From assembly GCF_009733595.1 (NCBI RefSeq), contig NZ_WOFH01000006.1, forward strand, positions 496,001 to 560,000: a stretch of 64,000 nucleotides of DNA. The letters run 5' to 3'. Shown here in pieces: positions 34,242-42,758 of the stretch (the stretch's first letter is position 1; the number at the start of each line of letters is the position of its first letter). This DNA comes from Actinomadura litoris. GTDB lineage: Bacteria > Actinomycetota > Actinomycetes > Streptosporangiales > Streptosporangiaceae. The notes under the pieces were generated by a model. The model was not told where the DNA came from. It saw only the letters and a list, made by a program, of their open reading frames with translations, and ran no database searches. Both the position numbers and the translations under genes were made by a program.

Positions 34242-35189
34242 ATGAAGGCTGCGGTGCATGCCAGGTACGGGCCGCCGGACGTGGTCCGGATCGCCGAGGT
34301 GGACGAGCCGGCGGTGGGGGACGGTGACGTCCTGGTCAGGGTGCACGCGACGACCGTCAACCGCACGGACTGCGCCTACAGGGCCGCACGGCCATTCGTC
34401 ATGAGGCTTGCGAGCGGACTCCGGCGACCGCGGCGCACGGTGCTCGGGACCGAGTTCGCGGGCGTCGTGGAGGCGGTCGGGGAGCGCGTCGAGCGGTTCG
34501 GGGTGGGGGACCGGGTCTTCGGCTACAACGAGGGGCCCTTCGGGACGCACGCCGAGTACGTGGCGGTTCCGGAGAAGAGGATGATCGCGACCGTGCCGGA
34601 GGGGCTCTCGTTCGAGGAGGTCGCCCCGGGGACGGAGGGGTCGCACTACGCGCTGGGGTTCTTACGCTCGGCCAAGGTGGCCGAGGGGCAGCACGTTCTC
34701 GTCTACGGCGCCACCGGAGGCATCGGCTCGGCGGCCGTGCAGCTGCTCAAGGCGAAGGGCATCCAGGTGACGGCGGTCTGCGGGACCGGGCACATGGAAC
34801 TCGTACGGGGGCTGGGGGCGGACCGGGTCGTCGACTACATGAAGGACGACTTCACCGCCGACGGGCCGATCCACGACGCGGTGTTCGACGCGGTGGGCAG
34901 GAGCTCGTTCGGCCGCTGCAAGGGACTGCTCAAACCGGGCGGGGTCTATCTGTCGTCCGAGCCGGGACGCGGCGGCCAGAACCTGCTGCTGGCGATGTCC
35001 AGCCGACGGGTGAGGTTCCCGTTCACGGTCGAGCGCGCGGAGGCGATGCGCGAGATCCGGGAGCTGATCGCCTCCGGCGGCTTCAGACCGCTCATCGACC
35101 GGCGGTACCCCCTCGACGAGATCGTCGACGCCTACCGGTACGTCGAGACGGGCCAGAAACTCGGCAACGTGGTCATCAGCGTCCGATGA
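34242..35189 (+). CDS. Medium-chain alcohol dehydrogenase/quinone reductase
   Basis: A 315-aa MDR enzyme lacking the catalytic-zinc ligands of classical alcohol dehydrogenases. GroES-like part: VRVHATTVNRTDCAYRAARPF, LGTEFAGVVEAVGERVERFGVGDRVFG. Rossmann part: VLVYGATGGIGSAAVQLLKAKG (about 148-168). C-terminal FRPLIDRRYPLDEIVDAYRYVETGQKLGNVVI. Likely NADPH-dependent reduction of an enone or quinone. Confidence 0.86.
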   Translation: MKAAVHARYGPPDVVRIAEVDEPAVGDGDVLVRVHATTVNRTDCAYRAARPFVMRLASGLRRPRRTVLGTEFAGVVEAVGERVERFGVGDRVFGYNEGPFGTHAEYVAVPEKRMIATVPEGLSFEEVAPGTEGSHYALGFLRSAKVAEGQHVLVYGATGGIGSAAVQLLKAKGIQVTAVCGTGHMELVRGLGADRVVDYMKDDFTADGPIHDAVFDAVGRSSFGRCKGLLKPGGVYLSSEPGRGGQNLLLAMSSRRVRFPFTVERAEAMREIRELIASGGFRPLIDRRYPLDEIVDAYRYVETGQKLGNVVISVR

Positions 35190-35337
35190 GTTCCGCCGGC
35201 GGGGACGAGGCGAGCCCGACCAGCGCGGGTCCGCGGCCGCGCGACGAACCCGGGTCGCCGCGCCCGGACGCGTCCCCGACCCCCGGTCCAGGGAGGCCCC
35301 GGTGACCGACCCCGGCCCGGCCGAGGAGGCAGACGGC

Positions 35338-35517
35338 ATGACCACCGAGAAGACCGTCAAGGCCGCCGCCGAAGACCGCAGGCACGGCATGACCCTCGAC
35401 GAACTCGCGGCCTTCGTCCAGGAGGCGATGCGCGAGGAGATCCCCGGCGACGCCACCGTGACGGTCATCGCGACCTGGCGCTCGACCATCAAGAAGGTCG
35501 AGGTGACCGACAAGTAG
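35338..35517 (+). CDS. Small conserved protein, unknown function
   Basis: A 59-aa protein from ATG 35338 (GAGGAGG, 8 nt upstream); an alternative GTG at 35302, also with a good GGAGG, would give 71 aa. The sequence GMTLDELAAFVQEAMREEIPGDATVTVIATWRSTIKKVEV resembles small actinomycete proteins that pair a helix with a short beta sheet. No function is known to me. Confidence 0.6.
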   Translation: MTTEKTVKAAAEDRRHGMTLDELAAFVQEAMREEIPGDATVTVIATWRSTIKKVEVTDK

Positions 35518-35830
35518 CCGCGACCCGAGAGGCACGGGCCCCCTGTCAGAAGCGCGCTCACCGCCCAGCGGACGAGCCGTGTCCGGCGAGCGCGTCCTCG
35601 CGCGCCGCGCCACCTGGGCCACCGATCCCCGCGGCGGCCGCGTCCGCGGTGGCCTCCAAGACCGGATCGCGGTCTTCCTCGTGTCCTTCTTCGGAGGGAT
35701 TTCCCGGCGCCATGGGTGTCACCGAATCAGGCTAAGGCGCACTAAAGATCGGTTAATGGGACGGGCTCAGCCTTCGTCGTGCAATCAATAATGGCGTTGG
35801 CGGTGTACCGGTCGAATGTGAGGGGGGACC
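35518..35830. other. Promoter region of the hemopexin/giant-protein operon
   Basis: A 313-bp gap without a gene. The last 80 bp turn A/T-rich (CAATCAATAATGG near 35780), where a -10 such as AATAAT could lie. GAGGGGGG sits 3 nt before the hemopexin ATG at 35831. Confidence 0.4.
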
Positions 35831-37090
35831 ATGTCCTCGACCGCCAGGATCGACGGCGCCCTCAGGACGCCTGCGCTCGGCCCCGACGCCACGATGGTCT
35901 TCTCCGGCGGCTGGTTCGCGGTCTATGACTGGTCGGCCGACCGGGCCGTGGACGGCCCGCGGCGGATCCCCTACCCGGCGCCGTTCGATCGGGACCTCGC
36001 CGGCGCGGTGCCGGGGCAAGGGGACTTCACCGCCTTCCATTACGTCTTCAAGGACGGGCAGTACCTGCGGCTGCGCGCTTCCGACGGCCTGCCGGACGGG
36101 GCGCCCGCCGACACGGCCTCGAACTGGGACCTGCCGGCGGGCTGGACCTCGGTCGACGCCGTGTTCGCCGGAGGCGGCGTCAAGAGCCAGTTCGCCTATT
36201 TCTTCCGCGGCGACCAGTACAGCCGCTTCGACTGGACGACGAACGCCCGCTCGCCGGGCTATCCGAAGCCGTTCGCGCCGAACTGGCACGCGACCGGTGC
36301 GTTCACCGCCGGCATCGACGGCGAGATCCCGGGGCTGCTCTCCTTCGACATGAAGGCGTATCTTTTCCGCACCGCGGCGTCCGCGGTCGACGACGACGGG
36401 CATCCGGTCGCCGCGGGTCTTGGGAAGAGCGTATCCGCGCCTATCTACGCGCGCTACGACTACAACTCCGAACAGTTCGAGTTCACGGTGACGGACCCGT
36501 TCGAGGTGGTGACCCGGTGGCCGGGTCTCCTGCCGCTCCTGGACGCCGGGGCCGCCACCGACGTCGCCCTCGGCTGGGTCGCACGGGCATCGGCGGCGCT
36601 CAACGGGCCGGTGACCCCTGCCATCACGACCGCTTTCGGGAACCATTTCGCGATGACGGGGACGATCGACACCACCGTGGTCAGGGCCCGGCTGGGGGAG
36701 ATCCAGACGAGGCTGGCCGCCATTCCCACCGCGTTCCAGTGGACGCCGGGCCTGGGGTTCGCGGCGCAGACGAGCCAGGGACTCCTCACCGAGGTCGGCG
36801 ACCGGTTCTCGACGTCCCACGGACCCAATGGCAGGGCCGCCGTGCTGATTCACGAGGCCGTCCACTTCACGTTCGGATCCGGACCCGACGTCCCCGAATG
36901 GTCCGGCGCCACGATCGCGGGCCGCACTTTCGGAATCGCGACCGATCCGGCAACCGGCGCGTCGCTGGGTGCCTACTCGGCGCTGACCACCGCCGCCGCG
37001 CTGACCAATCCGAGTTCGTATGCGGCGTTCGCGCAGGAGGTCGCGCTCGGCTCCGACACGCGGTTCGGCGACGCACGCCGGCAGGAGTGA
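35831..37090 (+). CDS. Hemopexin-repeat protein with putative zinc metallopeptidase domain
   Basis: A 419-aa protein in two parts. Residues 5-230 contain four hemopexin-type blades (MVFSGGWFAVYDW, FTAFHYVFKDGQYLRLRASDG, SQFAYFFRGDQYSRFDW, YARYDYNSEQFEF). Residues 240-419 are helical and carry VLIHEAVHFTFG, an HExxH zinc site near residue 340, followed by NPSSYAAFAQE, which resembles aspzincin (M35) peptidases. The third zinc ligand is uncertain. There is no signal peptide. It starts the island operon, 17 bp ahead of the DUF6603-like gene. Confidence 0.72.
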   Translation: MSSTARIDGALRTPALGPDATMVFSGGWFAVYDWSADRAVDGPRRIPYPAPFDRDLAGAVPGQGDFTAFHYVFKDGQYLRLRASDGLPDGAPADTASNWDLPAGWTSVDAVFAGGGVKSQFAYFFRGDQYSRFDWTTNARSPGYPKPFAPNWHATGAFTAGIDGEIPGLLSFDMKAYLFRTAASAVDDDGHPVAAGLGKSVSAPIYARYDYNSEQFEFTVTDPFEVVTRWPGLLPLLDAGAATDVALGWVARASAALNGPVTPAITTAFGNHFAMTGTIDTTVVRARLGEIQTRLAAIPTAFQWTPGLGFAAQTSQGLLTEVGDRFSTSHGPNGRAAVLIHEAVHFTFGSGPDVPEWSGATIAGRTFGIATDPATGASLGAYSALTTAAALTNPSSYAAFAQEVALGSDTRFGDARRQE

Positions 37091-37107
37091 CCCGAGGGGG
37101 GACCGTC

Positions 37108-39864
37108 ATGAATCCCAGGGAACTGCTGGACGCGGTGGCGGCGCTGCTGTGGCCGCTGGCGGAGCGCGCGGTCGCCGACGCGGCCGACCCGCTGGGGCTG
37201 TCGGGGCTGGGCGACGATCCCACCGCGCCGTCCGAGCTGCGAGGGCGCCTGCTGGAACCGGTCGGGGCCGTCCCCGGCGAACGCGGCGGGCTCATGGCGC
37301 TGCTGCGGTCGGTGATCGGCGACCTTGGGACCGGTTCGGCGTTGCGGCTGCACGGGTGGCGGCGGGCGGACGGTCGGCGCGGTCTCGCGCTGGTCGCCAG
37401 GGACGGGGACGCCTGCGCCGCCGTCGCGGTCGTCCCGGGCGGCCCGCAACTGGACGTCGTGGTCTCGGGGCGGCTCCACCTGACCCACGAGAGCGGCCCG
37501 TGGCGCCTGGAGGTGCTCGGGGACTCCGGCGCCTGGGACCTCACCGTCGTGCCGGGCGCCCCTCCGACCGTGCGGACCCCTGAGGCGTCCGGTTCGCTGA
37601 CCGTCCGCCTGGCCCGTGCCGATCCCGTCCGCCTGGGGCCTCCCGGTGTGGCCGTGGACGAGATCGGCGCGGAGCTGGCCGTCGACGTCGCCACCGCGAC
37701 GCCCCTGCTGAGGGTCGGGTTGCGCGGGTTCAGCGTGACGGTCGTCCCGGACGAGCTGTTCGGCCTGCTCGGTCCGCTGGTGTCCGCTCCGTCCGGGATG
37801 GAGATCCTCGCCGACCGCGCCGGCGGCCTGCGCTTCGCCGCCACCGGGACGACCGGTCTCCAACTCAGGCGCGTCGCCGGCGGCGCGCACGCTCGCGGCG
37901 GTGGCGGGGAGGCCGCCCGGGCGGCGCCGGGGGTGTCCGTCCTCCAGCAGGGGGTCGAGCTCCGGCTCGCGGGGCAGGATCTGGTCCTCGGCGTGCGCGT
38001 CTCCGTCGAGGTCCGGCCGCCGGGGCTGCCGCTGCGGGCGGGCGTGGCGCGGATCGGGCTCGACCTGCCGATCGCGCTGGCCGGGGACCGGGTCGGCCCG
38101 CTTCCGGACCGCGGCGCGCTCGCCGGTCCGGACGGCGTGGACGTCGACCTGGACGTGGGGCCGGTCAGCGGCGGCGGTTCCCTGCGGCGGATCGAGCCGG
38201 GGGTGTACGGCGGCGTCCTCGACCTGGACCTCGCGGCCCTGTCGGTCAAGGCGATCGGGCGGCTCCGCCCGCCGTCCGGGAACGCCCCCCTGTCGTTCCT
38301 GCTCCTGCTGAGCGCGTCGTTCCCCGCACCGGGAGTCCAGGTCGGCCTCGGCTTCGCCGTGGACGCGGTCGGCGGCATCGTCGGGATCGGACATCGCGCG
38401 GACGCCGACACGCTGCGCCGCATGGTCGCCGACGGCCACGCGGACCGGGTGCTGTTCCCCGACGACCCCGCCCGGCGGGCGGCGGAGATCCTCGACGCGC
38501 TGGGGGCCGCGTTCCCGGAGGCGCGCGGCCGTTTCGTGGTCGGCCCGATGCTGCGGATCACCTGGAGCGGCGGGATCGTGTCGCTCGCCGCCGCGGTGGT
38601 CCTCGATCTGCCGTCCCCGCCGCAGTTCCTGCTGCTGGGCCGGATGCTCGCCGCGCTGCCGCACGCGGAGGCGCCGATCGTCCACTTGCAGGCGGAACTC
38701 TACGGGCGGGTCGATCCGGGGGCGCCGTCGGTGGAGCTGCTGGTGTCGCTGACCGGTTCGTGGATCGCCGGCGTGCCGGTCTCCGGCGAGATCTACCTGC
38801 TGTTCCGGGGCGCGGGCGGGAGCGGCGGGGGCGACTTCGTGCTGTCGGCGGGCGGGTTCCATCCCCGCTACGTCCGGCCGCCGGGGGTACCGGAGTTGCG
38901 CCGGCTGAGGCTGGCGCTCGGCAGCGGGCTCGGGCTGCGTGCGGAGGCGTACCTCGCCGTCACCTCCAACGCGGTGATGTTCGGCGGGCAGGTGCGCCTG
39001 GAGGCCACGATCGCCGGCTGCGGGGTCGAGGGCTGGCTGGGGCTCGACGCGCTGTTCGTCTGGGACCCGGTGTTCTCGTTCTCCGTCCGCGTCGTCGCCG
39101 GGGTCGCGGTGAAGGCGTTCGGCCGGCGGCTGGCCGGGGTCGCCCTCGACTTCACACTTGAGGGTCCCGCTCCGTGGCACGCGTTCGGCACCGGCAGTGT
39201 CTCGGTGCTGTTCGACGACGTCTCGCTCGACTTCGACGTGTCCTGGGGCGCGGCGCCCGCGGTGACACCGGCGGTCGATCCCGAACTGCCCGCGATCAGG
39301 CTCGGCGAGGCGTTCGCCAGGCGCGAGGCGTGGTCGGCGCGCCCGCCCGCCCGCGACCGCACGGGCCTGTGGCTCGCTGCCGACGCGGAGGCCCAGGTGG
39401 CGGACGGCGCGCTCATCCACCCGGACTCGGTGCTGTGCGCCCGGCAGTCGGTGCTGCCGATGGACGTCACCTTCGACCGGTTCCAGCGCATGCCGGTCGC
39501 GCCGCAGCGGTGGCGGCCCACCTCCGCCACCCTGGGCCGGACGCCCGACGAGAACCTGGATCCCGTCAGGGACCGCTTCGTCCAGGCGGAGTTCTTCACC
39601 ATGACCGAGGACGAGCGGCTCGGCGGCGAGGCGTTCCGGGAGTTCGTCAGCGGCCTGGAGGTCGCCGCCGACACGTCCGGGTCGGCGCTGGCCGAGCCGC
39701 GGCGGGCGGCCGACGGGTACGAGACCGGCTACCGGCCGGAACGCCCGGTGCACCTGAGCGAGAACCAGGCGTCGCTGCTGGCCGAGGCGTTCGCGCGCCG
39801 GTGGGACGCCGCCGAGCGGGTCGAGCGCTGGCGGCGCGCCGAGACCCTGGTGAGGTTCGCGTGA
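37108..39864 (+). CDS. Large DUF6603-like protein of unknown function
   Basis: A 918-aa protein. ATG 37108 follows GAGGGGGG at 6 nt. The centre (about 410-715) is glycine- and beta-rich with short amphipathic strands (VQVGLGFAVDAVGGIVGIGHRADADTLRRM, LVSLTGSWIAGVPVSGEIYLLFRG, LRAEAYLAVTSNAVMFGGQVRLEATIAG), matching my memory of DUF6603. The last 180 residues are charged and helical. No signal peptide or membrane helix. The stop overlaps the next GTG. It could be a large beta-solenoid or barrel structural component; function is not known. Confidence 0.7.
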   Translation: MNPRELLDAVAALLWPLAERAVADAADPLGLSGLGDDPTAPSELRGRLLEPVGAVPGERGGLMALLRSVIGDLGTGSALRLHGWRRADGRRGLALVARDGDACAAVAVVPGGPQLDVVVSGRLHLTHESGPWRLEVLGDSGAWDLTVVPGAPPTVRTPEASGSLTVRLARADPVRLGPPGVAVDEIGAELAVDVATATPLLRVGLRGFSVTVVPDELFGLLGPLVSAPSGMEILADRAGGLRFAATGTTGLQLRRVAGGAHARGGGGEAARAAPGVSVLQQGVELRLAGQDLVLGVRVSVEVRPPGLPLRAGVARIGLDLPIALAGDRVGPLPDRGALAGPDGVDVDLDVGPVSGGGSLRRIEPGVYGGVLDLDLAALSVKAIGRLRPPSGNAPLSFLLLLSASFPAPGVQVGLGFAVDAVGGIVGIGHRADADTLRRMVADGHADRVLFPDDPARRAAEILDALGAAFPEARGRFVVGPMLRITWSGGIVSLAAAVVLDLPSPPQFLLLGRMLAALPHAEAPIVHLQAELYGRVDPGAPSVELLVSLTGSWIAGVPVSGEIYLLFRGAGGSGGGDFVLSAGGFHPRYVRPPGVPELRRLRLALGSGLGLRAEAYLAVTSNAVMFGGQVRLEATIAGCGVEGWLGLDALFVWDPVFSFSVRVVAGVAVKAFGRRLAGVALDFTLEGPAPWHAFGTGSVSVLFDDVSLDFDVSWGAAPAVTPAVDPELPAIRLGEAFARREAWSARPPARDRTGLWLAADAEAQVADGALIHPDSVLCARQSVLPMDVTFDRFQRMPVAPQRWRPTSATLGRTPDENLDPVRDRFVQAEFFTMTEDERLGGEAFREFVSGLEVAADTSGSALAEPRRAADGYETGYRPERPVHLSENQASLLAEAFARRWDAAERVERWRRAETLVRFA

Positions 39865-42758
39865 CCGGCCGCTGGTTCGCCTCGTCGGTCCGGGTCGGCG
39901 CCATCGCGTCCGCCGCGCGGGGGCAGGACGGACGGGCGGAGGTGCGTCCCTCCATCACGCTGACCCGCACCCGGGAGGAGGCCGGTGACGACGACGTCGT
40001 CCTCCCACCGGCCGGAACCGACCTCAGGCTGCCGATGGTCGGCCCCGGCGACGTGGTCGGGTTCGACCGGAACCTCGTGGCGCGGCGGGAACCGCCGGAC
40101 GGCTGCCTGAACGCCGACCCCGGCGAACTCGCGTGCGTGGAGTTCGCGCACGCCGACCTGCCGTGGCAGCTCTCTCCGCCGGACGCGCCGCCCTGGCTGG
40201 CGCTCGTGGTGCTGCGCGAGGACGAGGGCGTCCCCGCCGAGCGCCGCCCGCTGCCGGTGGTGACGATCCCGCCCCAGGCGCAGTTCGACCTGGTGGACGC
40301 GGCGATGTGGGCGCATGTGGAGGCGCGCCTGACCGACGAGGACGACCCGCGCGGGCAGATCATGTCGGGCGTGCGGCGCAGGTCCGGCGCCGTCGTCGCC
40401 CGGCTGGTCTGCCCTCGGCGGCTCCACGGGGGCACCGCGTACGTCGCGTGCGTGGTGCCCGCGACGGCGGCGGGCCGCGAGGCCGGAGTACGGGGAAGGC
40501 CGGCCGATCCCCGGCTGGCCGCGCAGCCGGCGTGGACGGCGGGCGCCGTCCCGGTCGAGGTGCCGGTGTACCACTGGTGGCGGTTCCGCACCGGCCCGGA
40601 CGGCTCGTTCGAGGCGCTCGCGCGGCGGTTGAACGGGGTGGACCCGTCGACGATCGCCGGGTTCGGGGTCCGCTCGGTCGGTGTCCGGAACCCGTGGCCG
40701 CAGCGCGAGCCGCCGGAGGGGACCCCGGCGACCGTCACCGCGCAGATCCAGGGAGCGCTGCGGATTCCGGGATCCGAGGTGCCCGACGAGGTGTGGACGC
40801 CCGCGTCGCCCGCCCAGGAGGCGTTCGTGGACGAGCTGCTGGGCGAGCTGAACGCCCCCGGACGCCGGTTCGATCCCACCCGGCCGCCCCCGGAGGAGGC
40901 CGGGGCGGTGACGCCGCCGCTGTACGGCGGCCAGTTCACCGGGCTGCGGCGCGCGGACGCGGCCGGCTGGCAGACGACGCTGAACCTCCAGGTCAGACAC
41001 CGGGTCGTGGCCTCGCTCGGGGCCCGCTACGTCCAGTTGGAGCAGGAGTTCCTGATGGCGCGGGCCTGGGAGCAGGCCGGGCCGATCCGCGAGGCCGCGC
41101 GGCTGGTCGCGGCGGCGGAGCTCGCGGCCGAGTGCGGACGGCGCGCCCAGGACAAGCATCTGGCGACGATGGACCAGGTCGCCCTCGCCGCGCTGTCCGC
41201 GCCGCTCGGCTCGACCCTGTCGATCGCCCTCGGCCTTGAGGACACGCGCGAGCCGCGGCCCCTCGGCGACGTGGTGGGCGAGACCGCCGTTCCCGGCGGC
41301 GCCTTCACGACGGCGTTCGCCCGGCTGACCCGTCCCGGCGGCGGGCTGGCCCGGCGCGGCGTCAGGGCCGCCGAGCGGCCCCCGCGGGAGGACGCGGCGC
41401 TGGCCGCGGGCTTGAACGGGGACAGGCTGCTGGGACCGCCCGCCTCCAGCACCGAGGCCACCGGCGACACGAGCACGCTGGGCACCCGGCAGACCGACCC
41501 GGCGGGCGCGGCCGCCGCCGGGACGCTGGCCGTGCTCATGGACGGCGAGCTGTCCCAGTGCGACGTCCGCGGGGACTACGCCGCGCACGCGCAGTTCGCG
41601 GGGTTCGCCGTCGGCGCCCCGGACACCTCGGCACTCGGGGACCTCACCCGGACGCTGGCCGCCGAGACCGGCACCTCCGAACGGACGGTCGTCTCCGGCG
41701 GCTGGCTGCGCGGGCTGCGCCGGACGGCCGACTTCGTGTCCACGGACACGCCGCAGGACATGGGCGGCGCCCTCGGCATGGGCGCCGCGACGCTCACCGC
41801 CGCCATCCGCGTGGGCATCGAGCCGGTGCCGTTGCAGTTGGCGCGCGTCCAGGACACCCTCTCGGCGCCGGGGCTCCAGGACGCCGCCGCCCCTGACCCC
41901 CGCCCGCTGCGGCCGATCATGACGCATCCCTCGTTCGACGTCCCGATGGCGGCGGAACTGTTCCACCGCTGGCCGGAGTGGGGGCTGCCCGGACTCGGCG
42001 GCCTGCCCGAGGACTCGGTCGTCCTCCTGGAGACCAACCCCGCCTTCGCGGAGGCGTTCCTGGTCGGGCTCAACGGCGAGTTCAACCGGGAGCTGCGCTG
42101 GCGGGAGTTCCCGACCGACGAGCGCGGGACGGCGTTCGCCCGCTTCTGGTCGTCGGCGGGCCCCTCCCGGGACCGGAGCGCGCCGCCCGACATCGACGAG
42201 ATCGCGCGCTGGCCGCTCGGCACCGCCCTCGGCGGGCATGACCGGATGGGCGGCAGGTCGCTGCTGACCCTGCTCGTGCGGGGCGAGGTGCTGCGCCGCT
42301 TCCCGGGGACGGTCGTCCACGCCGTGCAGGCCGCCGAGGACGGGAGCGTCCCACCGGACGGCGCGGGCACCTGGTTCCCGCCCACGTTCACCGTCCCGGC
42401 GGACGAATCGACGAGCCTCTACGCGTTCGAGACGCCGACGCGCGAGCAGGCGGCCGCCGGCGGCTGGCTGTTCGTGATCCGCGAGCCCATGCACGGCACC
42501 CGGTTCGGGTTCGACGACGAGGCGTCCGGCCCCCGCCCGCCGCTCGCCCTCTGGTCCGATCTGACATGGGCGGACGTCCCCGTCGACGGGCGCGGCTTCC
42601 TCGTGCCCCGGTCCGTGGGAGGCAGGCCGCCCACGCCCGAACGGGAGAACGGGACCGATCCGGCCTGGGGCCGGGACGCGGCCGACATCGCGCGGATCGC
42701 GTTCCAGCGGCCGTTCCAGCTCGCCTACCGTGCCGAGGAGATGCTTCCCGGTGGCTGA
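39861..42758 (+). CDS. Large uncharacterised island protein (965 aa)
   Basis: A 965-aa soluble protein without signal peptide or recognisable enzyme motif. GTG 39861 overlaps the previous stop (GTGA). A helical stretch near 370-440 (RHRVVASLGARYVQLEQEFLMARAWEQAG) is followed by an Ala-rich region. Near residue 726 it has NPAFAEAFLVGLNGEFNRELRWREFPTDERG, which I recall as a conserved block in uncharacterised large bacterial proteins. The end overlaps the next gene by 8 bp, indicating fixed stoichiometry. Function unknown. Confidence 0.72.
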   Translation: MTGRWFASSVRVGAIASAARGQDGRAEVRPSITLTRTREEAGDDDVVLPPAGTDLRLPMVGPGDVVGFDRNLVARREPPDGCLNADPGELACVEFAHADLPWQLSPPDAPPWLALVVLREDEGVPAERRPLPVVTIPPQAQFDLVDAAMWAHVEARLTDEDDPRGQIMSGVRRRSGAVVARLVCPRRLHGGTAYVACVVPATAAGREAGVRGRPADPRLAAQPAWTAGAVPVEVPVYHWWRFRTGPDGSFEALARRLNGVDPSTIAGFGVRSVGVRNPWPQREPPEGTPATVTAQIQGALRIPGSEVPDEVWTPASPAQEAFVDELLGELNAPGRRFDPTRPPPEEAGAVTPPLYGGQFTGLRRADAAGWQTTLNLQVRHRVVASLGARYVQLEQEFLMARAWEQAGPIREAARLVAAAELAAECGRRAQDKHLATMDQVALAALSAPLGSTLSIALGLEDTREPRPLGDVVGETAVPGGAFTTAFARLTRPGGGLARRGVRAAERPPREDAALAAGLNGDRLLGPPASSTEATGDTSTLGTRQTDPAGAAAAGTLAVLMDGELSQCDVRGDYAAHAQFAGFAVGAPDTSALGDLTRTLAAETGTSERTVVSGGWLRGLRRTADFVSTDTPQDMGGALGMGAATLTAAIRVGIEPVPLQLARVQDTLSAPGLQDAAAPDPRPLRPIMTHPSFDVPMAAELFHRWPEWGLPGLGGLPEDSVVLLETNPAFAEAFLVGLNGEFNRELRWREFPTDERGTAFARFWSSAGPSRDRSAPPDIDEIARWPLGTALGGHDRMGGRSLLTLLVRGEVLRRFPGTVVHAVQAAEDGSVPPDGAGTWFPPTFTVPADESTSLYAFETPTREQAAAGGWLFVIREPMHGTRFGFDDEASGPRPPLALWSDLTWADVPVDGRGFLVPRSVGGRPPTPERENGTDPAWGRDAADIARIAFQRPFQLAYRAEEMLPGG

